Positions 39,401 through 51,400 of a stretch of DNA of 64,000 bases are shown here, piece after piece (the stretch's first letter is position 1; the number at the start of each line of letters is the position of its first letter). The DNA is taken from NCBI RefSeq assembly GCF_001949145.1, contig NW_019091606.1:301243-365242 (forward strand). Reading direction: 5' to 3'. Source of the stretch: Acanthaster planci. Taxonomy: Eukaryota > Echinodermata > Asteroidea > Valvatida > Acanthasteridae. The translations under genes and the position numbers were made by a program. The notes beneath the pieces are model-generated. The model had not been told where the DNA came from and searched no databases. It saw only the letters and a program-made list of their open reading frames with translations.

Positions 39401-42400
39401 CGCATAGAGTAGGTGGCTATTGCGCCCGTCCCCCACCTCGAGGAACATGCATTTCAACACCAACAACAGAGACAACGCGTCCACCCAGCACGACTTCAGT
39501 GCCACCATCAACAACACAGCCACCAACTACCACTATTAGCAGCACTACACACGGTGAGTCCTAACCTATTATACGACCCAGCTGAAGCAAACTCACAGGC
39601 ATCAAAGATTAGAATTTGGAGGGTGTGAGCTTTACTCATTCAGCGGGGCCAACAGCAGCAAAAAGTAACCTCAGAAATACAAGTCAACAGAGGGCGGTCT
39701 TGTAAAATTTGCTTGCACAAAATTGTGAAGCGTTGAGAAGGGAAGGGGTGCACCCTTACAAATAAATTCCCATACACAGCTGTGTTAAATCTCCATACTT
39801 CACAAATATTAAAAAAATACAACCGTCACAGGTGTTCCAGCTGCACAAAAAAATGATGTTCCGCATGTCCTCTTCGTTTTCCTTTGAACGCTTAGTGGGT
39901 CGACCAATGAATTTTTGAGAAATTCTCTCCCAAAGCAGACCACCCCTAAAATGAAAGAAATTTCACTGCCCGGGAAAGTAGCCGGTTTGAAAATGTATCT
40001 CTCTGCAAAATGGCACAAACAGTGCCACTTTCAGACCCGATTGCATCCAAATTGCTCAGAATTGGAAGCTATGAGTCCGGCCCAGAGGTTCAGTGTCATA
40101 TTTCTTCAATTCCCCAGTTCCTTGGCTCTCAGGATCCTCTAATATAGAATGTTTTGAGCGTATAACTTTTATTAATGAGCTAGGCGTACATACTTCTTGT
40201 CTTAATACAAGGGTAAACCTGGAAGGTACACGTTACTTTTACTATTAGAAGTTGAGCGGACCGTCCCTGACGGGTTATCAATAATATCTGCCTATGTGTC
40301 ACCGTTTCTCTGCTCAAACTTCACACGAATAGTACCCTTCAGAAGATACTCCACTGCACTCAGCTTTACCCAGTAATCTTAGGAAGCATTCTTTGTGACA
40401 GGTTCAATCTGCTTAGTGTAACTCACACGAACGGCACATTTGTTGCATCCGACAACATAGTAATTGTCCGATAATACCGATCTATAATGTACTAAAATCG
40501 ACCAAGAAAAGTTCCAACCGACAATGTAGTAAAAATCGACGCCTAAAGTAATAAACCCAACGACCAATAATGTATTAAAAATGGTGGATGGTGTAATAAC
40601 CAAAGGCTGACCGATATCACAAGAACAAAGAGGCCAGTAATGACAAAATCAAACTAGATTTGTCTTCTTAATGTTTTGGGAGGCTTCGGGTTTTTTTGGA
40701 GGGGGGTTCTTGCGAATTCTACGTAGTTGAATGCATATTTATTCAGTCTTGGCACAACTTTGTTTGTCTTCTTTAAAAAAGAAGAACACTTGGACTAAAT
40801 ACTTGGAGCCTTGATCGAAATGGACAAAAACAACCCGTGGCGTTATTGTGACAACGTCACTCATAATTAGTTGAGTACTGCAATACAGGTAGTAACACCA
40901 CTCTGTTTACTACATTATGCTTTGCCATTGAAGTATTCATTTTACTGCAGTTTATTGACTCTGATTTATTTCTTCGTGTACAGTTAAATTACTGCAGGGA
41001 GAGTATTGCGAGACAAGTTTTAAAAGAATTATCCCTGAGATACACTAAACTATGGTAGACATGAAATAAGAAGTAAATACACGACATGAGATCAAAGCTA
41101 CTTTCGGACCCGTTAAAAAAATATTAATCGACATTTGGATTTCAGAACTGTGTGGATCAGCTGCCTTGTTTTTCTTCTTATGAATGGATTATGACAAGAT
41201 TTTTCTTCGTCAGGGACAACACGAGCACCTTCAACGACAAAAGTACCAAGCACGACTTTTGCATCACCGTCAACAACACGAGCACCAAGTACGACTTTTC
41301 CACCATTGTCAACAACACGAGCACCGTCAACGACTTTTCCACCATTGTCAACAACACGAGCACCAAGCACGACTCTCGCACCGTCAACAACAAGGGCACC
41401 AAGCACGACTATTCCACCACCTTCAACAACTCGAGCACGAAGCACGACTATTCCACCACCATCAACGACACTTGCACCTACTACCACTGTTGCAAGCACC
41501 ACAGAAGGTGAAAAGAAATCTTTTGTTTGACCCAGTGCACTCAAATTCACAGGTATCAGAAATTAAAATTCGGAGGGTGTGACTGAGACATGACAAACTT
41601 TACTTAAGCAGCAGAGTCAACCGCAGCAAAAAATATCATCAGGAGTACATGTCAACAGGGGGCGCTTGTTTGAAATTCGATAGCACAGCATTTTAGATGT
41701 TTAGCGTATACCCAACATATCCGTGGCTATTTATTTTTTTTCTGTTGTTTTTACTTACTGAAAATATCACCAACATCGTTTGCACCTGTTGAATACATAG
41801 AGTAGATCTTCTTTTTATCTACTTGAAAACAAAATGGTTCAGCCTGTTCCTTCATAGAAACGTAAAACACCTCTCTGAACAAATTGTGCTCAAATCAACA
41901 GAGGTTTAAGAAAAATCTGCAAACTTNCCTACTCGGATAAACCAGCTGGAGTTTACAACCAGCTCGGGGAATCCCTTGGTAGTTAAAGTGGGAGTGACGT
42001 TTGGTTCGAACCCTGATGAGGTGGATTCGTATTTGTTTGCTGGACAGCCTATGTTGGTAAGCTCCGGTGGAAGACTTGATATACCAGTGGAGCCAGAGAT
42101 AACCAATGTGCGTTCCATCAAGATAATATTCTACAACCAAGGCTCACAAACCGTCAAGGTATTCGGATGCGTTGAGAAAGGTATGTACACGTTACTTTTG
42201 GAATTAAAAAACTACACACAACGTCTGGAAATTTTAGAGATATATCTTGGAAAGCATGGTGATGGTGTTTGATGAATTGAGAAGGGTAGGTGAAAGAACA
42301 GATATTTATTGGATTCGGGAATATTTATTTCTCATTTATTGAGAATGGATTTTAAGGGATGTCTTCCCTGTGTTGATGTTAATTATCACGAAGAGCTAAA

Positions 42401-45400
42401 AAAGCTCATGAGGATAGTCATTGAAAGTTACGTAAACATAAACACTTAAACTTGTGCCTACTGAAGAGAAATAAAATCAAATCAGAAGTGCATTTAATCC
42501 ACAGAACAAAGTCCAGAAAAGTAAAAACGAATAGCTACGTTGCCTTCCTCGCTTGAGAAAAAGTATTTGGCCGATGTCTACGCCAAGGAAACAAATATCC
42601 TCAACAAGTACAAAATGAAAAGCAAAAGATGAATTACCCCGTGAAGTATTGTAGAAACTGGGAAGTGGACGTGTTGGGTGAAGAAGGCGCAAAAAGAACT
42701 CCTGACACAATTGCTTTCAGCAAAACTGAAAGTACCGTTCAGATAGGTCATTTGTAGTATCTGAATTTAGTGGATGGCTTATGTACCTGTAAAGAGTGCA
42801 CTTTCAGATTATTCACGTATCAAAAGAACACATCATTACATTGTCGCTCTTCGATTTGCCGATGCCACAGCCCTGGTTGTGAATGTACTTGCTTTGAGTG
42901 TGAAAGACCAATAAGGAAGTAAAATAACGAGATAATGTCATAACGTCATTGTGAAGTAATACGGACACCTTTAGATAAGTACTGAACAAAACAGTAGACG
43001 GGATTCACTGGACGTGGACTGGAAACGAACTGGAGTCTCTATTTTGTGACTCGTGACTTGACTTGCAACTGCCATTTGTTTACTTGTGAATTGACTTGGA
43101 CTTGCAAAAATGCTTTGTGACTTGATTTGGACCCATACATTATAACGTGTTGCAACGGCAAGTCAGAGAACTATCACCTCCATGATCGAACCCATTAAAG
43201 TTTGAATTTTAAGCCTATCAAGTTATGTCTTGCGTCTTAAAATACTAAGCGTAAAGGCCGGTTCAAACCGAGGGTGAAAACAAAAACGAACGGAAATTTG
43301 TGACATCAGGGTACTTAGGCCTTTTAGGCTCGCTACTTCCACTTCGGTCTTGTCTGCCAAAGGCCACTTCTAAATCACTTGGCTGTGGCATGAAAACACA
43401 CATCGCATAAATTGACTTGTACTTGGACAAAAAGCCTTGGGACTCGCTTGTGTTTTACAAAATTGACTTGGGACTGGACTTGACGTGACTTGACATTCTG
43501 ATCACGTAATTTGTGACTTAATTAACTTGTGACTGGACCAAATGACATGTAATTTCGCTTAGACTTTCAACAATTGAATTCTGACGTGACTTGGACTTGC
43601 AAAAATTGACTTGCTACGACCTCTGGTACTGAAGTCTATGTCAAGATTAAAGTTGGCACGGTGTGTGTTCTTGAAGAAATCTTTAGGACGATTACAACAC
43701 TAAACAGGTAGGGTCGGCTGTGAAAACTCAATTAAAAGCTAAGTGCCCCCAAAGATTTAAATAGTCATTCTTTTTCAGTTGATTTTTTATAACATTATCG
43801 ATCATTATCACATTATTGGTAGAGTTTTATTAGATGATTGGTCGATATTACATTATTAGTTGAGTACTGCAATACAGGTAGTAACACCACTCTGTTTACT
43901 ACATCATGCTTTGCCATTCAGGTATTTATTTTACTGCAGTTTACTGACTCTGATGTAATTCTTCGTGTACAGTTAAATTACTGTAGGGAGAGTATTGCGA
44001 GACAAGTTTTAAAAGAAACATCCCTGAGATACACCAAACTATGGTAGACATGAAATTAGAAGTAAATACACGACATGAGATCAAAGCTACTTTTGGACCC
44101 ATTAAAAAAATATTATACGACATTTGGATTTCAGAACTGTGTGGATCAGCTGCAAAATGAAAAGAAACACCAAGTTCGTTGTTTTTTCTTTTTATGAATT
44201 GATTATGACAAGATTTTCCTTCTTCAGGGACAACACGAGCACCTTCAACGACAAAAGTACCAAGCACGACTTTTGCCCCACCGTCAACAACACGAGCACC
44301 AAGCACGACTGTTGCACCACCGTCAACAACACGAGCACCAAGCACAACTCTCGCACCGTCAACAACACGAGCACCAAGTACGACTGTTGCACCACCGTCA
44401 ACAACACGAGCACCAAGCACGACTTTTCCACCATTGTCAACAACACGAGTACCAAGCACGACTTTTGCACCACTGTCAACAACACGAGCACCAAGCACGA
44501 CTGTTACACCACCATCAACGACACTTGCCCCCACTACCTCTGTTGCCAGCACCACACAAGGTGAGTCCAAATCTTTTGTTTGATCCGGCACAGGCAAATT
44601 CACATGCATCAGACATTAGAATTTCGAGGATGTGGTTGAGACGTGACGAACTCTATTCAAGCAAGGGGTCAACAGCAGCAAAAAGCCGCATCTGGAGGAC
44701 ATATCAAACGATGGCTCTCGTATAAAATTCGCGTACACGGCAACAGAGATATCTTAAGAAGTGTAAAGCCTTTTTAAATTTCATTTGTGTCTGTGATTTA
44801 CACATTTAGGAAAGGAAGCGTTTTACATGACCAAATTCTTTAGCTTAGACAACAGAAAATCTCGTTCTGAATTGATTTAGTAGGCTAATTTTTGGCTCAA
44901 TTGTAATACGTTTTTGAATCGTAGGGTGTCATTATAAAGCTACACCTTTTCTTTCTCAGAGTACTGTGACCCCTTGTGTGTCTGTCAAGTCGACTGCAAT
45001 GGTGTTCTCATTAGGCCAAACTGCCCTGGCAGTGTTCCCAGCTATTGTATTACTTGCAAGACCTGTCCCCCTGGGACCACTGAGAGCCCGACAGGAGTAT
45101 ACTGTGAAAGTCGTCCTGATCCAGAAGAATGCGTCACGACCACGTCTGAAACAACAACAGCAGGTATACAGGGCAAGCAAAAATTTGGCTAAGTGGCTGA
45201 ACAAAATGGGCATTCATCGGAGACATTTTGCTGTTACATGCATTGCATTGTGGAGGCATGTTGTGTTATACCCTCAGCAGTGCAATTTAAATGATTTATA
45301 AATAACGTATACATAAGCTGTAACAGGAAGACCGTTCACTCTGAATGTAATTGTCCATTTTGTTTAAATTGTACCACAGGTTTCAAACATCGGCCTATAT

Positions 45401-48400
45401 CCTGTTAGTACACAGAATATAATTGTAATCTATCGTTACTGAATTTCATACACGAGATGCAATGATTCATCCCTGCTTTAAAGAACCATATATATTAATA
45501 ACATAGGATGGATGATCCATATCTAATGCCAATTTGTTCCACTAAGCATGCACAATGACGTATGGTGTACTTGGCGTGCGTATTACTGTATTGATAATAA
45601 TTTACCCAAAATTTTCAACGAATCTCTTGTTGGACGAGAAAGGTCTGCATAAAGCTGAATATGCCCCCTCGGCTGTAAGAGGGCCCAGATAACTGACTTT
45701 TCCCGGTTTGCCCTTGTATGACTAGGCTTTAATGGCTATTCGCTTCTTCATTACACAATATTGGCATATCTGAATTCTTAATTTCCACTTGCTAAAGCTA
45801 AGCGATTGCTGTCTCATTGTTCCAGGCGAAATGCGATCGAAAAGAAAAACAATTTTTTGAAAGTTAGCAACCCTCCTTACCAAGATTGAGGTCCCGACCT
45901 ATTTTTACACGCACACAAGTTTGCATTCATTTCCCCGAAGAACCACATGAGACTCGGAAACTCGAGCCAAATGAAAAGGTTTCTCTGGATCTACTCTAAC
46001 GGAGCTTTTTTGTACCTTTTTTCGAACTAGGTTATTGCATAGACCCAATGAGTCCATTTGGTCTAGACTTAGAGAAGGACAATTCACGAGAGACTCGGCC
46101 ACCGCGCGATCCTGATGTTTCTACCTACATTGGGCAAGACATTCCATGGCTGCCTGGCGTGCCAGATGCCAAAGTGACTGTGTTGTTCAAGCAGCAGGTC
46201 CATATCAGAGCTGTAAGGCTCCAAGGGGCTGAATACCAAGATGGCACATACAACCTTCAAACGATCTTCGTACACCACTTACCTTCGACTGGTGTCATTC
46301 AAGAAACAGTCCACGTAAGTTCTCTCTCCCTCAGGAATCGAAGGTTCAGTTTAAAGAAAATGCACTCCCGCTTTGACGCATTGTACAGATCATGGCCTCC
46401 TTTTAATATTGCTCAATATAATGCCTATAAAACAGACTGATCTCAGCAAAATAACCGCAGTCTTAATATCTTGGCTTGGTAATGAACATTTAATACAAAA
46501 CACTCATCCAGCTTTGATTCAATGTGTTGTCTAGAATTGAAGAAAATGTAGATCAAACTGAGTAAATATCTGATGCACACTGAAGGAATGTCAGTTTTGA
46601 GCCACCTTGTTTCAAGTTCACTGAGACAAGTTTTGCCGGAGGCGATTTTATGTCATGTCTAAACCGAATGCATGAACTTCTTCAATTGCAGACCTTCACG
46701 ATTACCCTGAATGGTGTTACCCCACGGGACTACTTCTTCCCACGTGAAATGAGTTATGTGGTGAATGTAACACTAATTGTTATGTCAACATCTAAGTTTA
46801 ATTCAACGCTGAGGTTGGACTTCCTTGGTTGTACTGAGGGTATGTGTAGTGCTTTAAACAAAACAGATGAGTTTTGTATATTGTAAAAATCATTTTCATT
46901 GACACACGTATTTTTATCTTGTCCTCTTATTGGAACTGAAAACCTGACGGTTTATAGCTGTCTACATGAAAATGAAGAAATGGGGTCTCATAATTTCATC
47001 ATTCCATTGCTGTTGCGCTATAAATTCTGTCAAAAATTGACATACTGCAAAAGGATGTGATCGTCTTTCCACTATATGTTTAGTTAATGAACAAAGCAGA
47101 TCATAAACAGCTTCCTATTACTGCTCGAAAGAACCGCCAATGTGTCAACATTGAAGCTCAGAAACCAATTTTAAAATCCACTTAATCCTTTATCATGTCA
47201 GTTACATTTTGTAATTTGTTTAGTCGGAGAAAAGAACATAACCCTCGAAGACTGCATTAAAAAAATATGTTTTTCTGCATAGTGCTCCCAAGTACAACTC
47301 CAGTGGTAACCACACCTTCTCCCCCAACAACTGAAGCTCCAACAGCAGGTTTGCTTTATGTTGTTATTTAATGTCTAAAATGAAAGCATGCTGAATGTGT
47401 TTAATCTCTCCTGCTTGTTCACTGTGTTATTTAATAAATATGCATATGTTATAACCAACATTCTGCATCTAAAGCAACAATGTTGATTTTTTTTGTCCCG
47501 CGATTACGTGACAGCAACTACAACTCTTAAGCCATCAACAACAGAGGAAGTCACGACCACAGTTCGTACAACTACTCCAGAGGGAACTACCAAAGAGATA
47601 ACAACAGTGGAAACAACGACTGGTATGCAAGTGACTTTCGTAAAACAGTCTGGTTGAATGTAATTATTATAATGGTATCACGCAGACAACTTGGACGGTT
47701 CTTGTTTATTTGTCCTGTAGAATGAAACCCATGCTTCCCTTGAATCAAGTCATTACATTGCAGAAAACTGCACGGTGCATTCTCGTTCAGGCTGCATCAA
47801 GGCAGGTCTCTTTCTGAGCAGCTTCAATCAATTAAGACCTGTTGCCAGAATCCAAGCCCATAAACCTATCTACAAAGAGTTGCCCCAATTTCTACCCATA
47901 GTTGTTTACTTCTTGTGGTACAGAGGAAGGTACTACAACAGTTGTTACAACAAAACAAACAACACCCAAGACTAGTACCACTGAAGCGTCAACAATTACC
48001 GCGGAGTCTACCACAGTGACAGTGAAAACAACCGCACCAGAGATTACAACCACTAAGATGACAACGACAGCAGTATCAACCACTGAGGCATCGACTACAG
48101 GTAAATATCTAGTGTCCAAGTGTTGCAATATGTACATAGTCTACTCAGTGTTCAATTCTTGTTAGAAAATCAATTTTGAGATATAAGTACGAGTAAATTG
48201 TGTTGAATCACCTTTGAATTGAAGCTGCTCCATCGACTACAGAAGCACTAACTACTCGTTTGATTACCACCGAGACACCAAGCACCACTGAGCAGCCCAC
48301 GACTACAATTCGCGAAACGACCACTGTTGTGTCAACTACTCCTCAATTCACAACAAGAGAGCAAACAACAGGTAAACGTGCACACAATTCACCTTATTCC

Positions 48401-51400
48401 CAAGTCAGCAATCTTGGGAGTGCCGTGGCCTCGTGGTTAAGAAAATTCGATTTGTAAAGCCGTGGGTTCGAATCCAGTCTGGGGTCATGGGACCTGTGTC
48501 TCTGGGAAAGGTATTTTGTCACTTATTGTTTCCAGATCCAGGAGTAGGCCTAATTGCGTACTTGTGAGGGCAGAGCTTGGTTATTGTGGTTGATTTAGCT
48601 GCTTTGCGCCAAAACGACTGCATCGACCTGTATATTCCCATTGGAGCTGAGATGGTAATTGGAATGTTTCATGGCCCAGTGACCAGGGTTAATAATAATG
48701 GAAAGCGCTTGGATCTCAGTTAAAGGCGCTGTGGACAAACCTGTTGTTACTATTATTATTGAATTAAAATGATGTTTTCACTCTAAAAATGTTCTAAAAG
48801 TGTAATAAGGTAAGGGCAATGATGATGTTTATGATATTGAGGCAAATATAAATTACCATTCCATTAAAATTTGGGGATCAGAATTTGGAAAAGTTTGTGT
48901 CATATTCATTGCTTAAATGCAGATATTTTCTAAAGTTAGGCTTAGGGAGCAAAATAGTCAGTCTCATTCCCATTTTGTAAGGTTCAGTGAATAAAGTGCA
49001 CTCCTGGAGAACAACTTAAAATGACAGTAGTATTATAAATGGGGTTACTAGACCAAATTTTTGCCTCTACCTACCCAGGGAAATAAGTGTCATTCTCAAA
49101 AATAAAAGTACCCTAACCCCCTGCTGTATACCTACCCAACCCATCCTAACACCCTCAAAACTACCCAAAACGCACGCACACCCCACAACTCACGGTGCCT
49201 TATGCCACAATTGGTGTCTTAGGTAAAAAAAACTTACCGTGTTTTTTACAACTTTATTGCACTTGGAGTTGGCGTATAATATTTAGGAGGTCATGCCTGT
49301 TGGCACACTTTATTTACTGTTTGTTCATATCCCATATCTCCCCCATTTTAATGTTTAACAATGTTTAAACTCCAGTTGGCTCGCTTGCTCGCTCAGCTTT
49401 GCGATTAATTTTTTTCTCCTTGTCAACCATTTCTTTCGCCAACGTTTTAGCACGTCCTTCAATTGTAAACTGAATTTCTGCATTATTTGTTTCACTCAGT
49501 TTGGTATCTGCTTTATTGCAATCTTTTCTTTCATCTCGTTAAATCACTCGTGATTAACACAAATTCTTCATGACTAATGTCACCGTCGTTGATTGCTTGC
49601 AATATATACTCACTGATCGTATTTAAATTTGTGTCGCAAAATATCCGAATCTGGTCATTATTTTTAGTTTTGTGGGCAAGTCTGAGGCTTGCATATTTCA
49701 ACATTGCATAACATCAAACGCACCAATGGCGAGAACTTCTATCACTAGCCCAATATGGGCCGAGATAAGCCCCATTAAAGCAGGGATACCTATCGCAGCA
49801 CTTGTAGCACCCAAAGCTTCGACTTCATATTCTAAGTAATTAAGCGCGGTGAGTATCCGTTTAATCTTTTCGTATGTAGGCGATCTCGAGTCACGTTCTT
49901 GCATTAGTTCTTTTTTGATGTCTTCAATCTTTTTTAGTGTGTAGATCTTTTGGCTCGTTTCACCCGGGTAGCTTGGTGTAAAGCCTTAATGTAGTTGCGT
50001 TACTGTGACCATTCATTGTTTCTTTTAATTATACGCTTCAAAATATTTCACAATTTCTAACTCTAAGTTTACTTTTTCTTCGTTGAGGTCATTTATTTTT
50101 AGGTCAAGTGAGGCACTGAATTCATTTAGATTTCCCACTTCATAAGCTCAAATACAATCGCTTATCACGTCATAAAATAAAACTGAACTGTCTGTCTCTA
50201 ATTCTGATAATGGCACTGTAAGTTCAAGTGTTTCTATAATACTTATATCAACATTCCGACTGGAAAGTCTCGTCTTTGCTGCGCTCGGTGGCGGTCGATC
50301 GGGTATCTCACGTTCTTCACACCTTTATACCCAGCAAGAAATGAGACCAAAGGGTACCCCCCAACATGTCCAATCCCTATACACATTCCAGACTGTTGTT
50401 ACTTAACACATCCCCCCCAAGATGTCTGAAAGGAATTCCCCAGATTCCTGCGAGACAATGACCAACACAAAGTAGGGGGGGGGTTCTCTCCGTTTCATAC
50501 CTTGCTGCATATGTACACCTTGGTTCACAGTTTACAATGAATATGGACTCGAGGGTACCACAATGCGCTTTGGTTGGCAACCCGTAGGGTTGGGTCTCAC
50601 GTTAAAGTATGATTGGTTAGATAGAACAAAACGAAAACGTAAAAAAACGCGTGGCAAGACTTTATTCCACACAAAAGGACAAGCATCACAGATGTAGAAC
50701 TCATGCACGTAAACGATTCAATTAGAACATATGTTTAATCTTTGCTGGGAGCTCAAGCAGAAACCAAAACCAGCGTGTTAACTAAAGGAACTGGATTAGA
50801 TGCCCAACACCAGTTTATCGCAAACGTGGAATCAAAAATCAATTTGGAAAACCTCTCAGGATCGATCGATGACTATCAAAGGTCGTTGCAGTATGCCGGG
50901 TCCCCTTTGAATTATGTCGTAAGACCATGTTTGTATCTAACTCCATCGGATATGAATGTACGCATTGGATCGTATGAAGTATATAACAACAACCTTCAGA
51001 TCGCAACACCTGACATGCAATCTGGGTATCAGCCTGATGTAAATGAAAGTGACATTGATGAAGATTTTGAAGAGGAAGGTTGAGTAGATATCTAGGATAA
51101 AGTAAGGAGTATGAAAGCACCAACTAATGTTGAGGTATTACCCACAAAAACCAACCAAGAAAACGAAATAATGGCACTAACACTAGGTGTGGCTTGAATT
51201 TCACTGGCTTTTGGTTTATCAGATAAAAGCTTTAGCTTAAAACTAATACCCCGCTCAATGTGAGCGAGGTGTTAAAAGAAACTAGTGTTTTACTTAAGCC
51301 TGGGTTCATCTGGTTTTGGTTCTGGTGTTGGTTCAGGTGCCCGGGTTGGGGTGGGGGTACCTAAACCCCTTACGGCAGCTATAAAAGAACTAATAATAGT

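Larger units (their letters stand above)
37996..41507 (+). repeat. Tandem gene-internal duplication, unit 2
   Basis: Same exon order as unit 1 but with about 1.6 kb missing from the long intron: near 40860 the sequence changes from the part matching about 35150 directly to the part matching about 36790. The unit ends with minisatellite exon copy 2 (41214-41507). Confidence 0.83.

Noticed and set aside
42477-42780. Possible transposase fragment in the unit 3 intron
   Set aside because: Short frames with scattered Cys but no motif I could tie to a known transposase.
48412-48500. Functional tRNA gene upstream of the Polinton
   Set aside because: Acceptor stem does not pair and a SINE-type body and tail follow.
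50330-50580. Minus-strand frame of 67 codons with [15 protein letters not shown]
   Set aside because: Overlaps the start of neighbouring Polinton remnants; no family recognised and too short to support.
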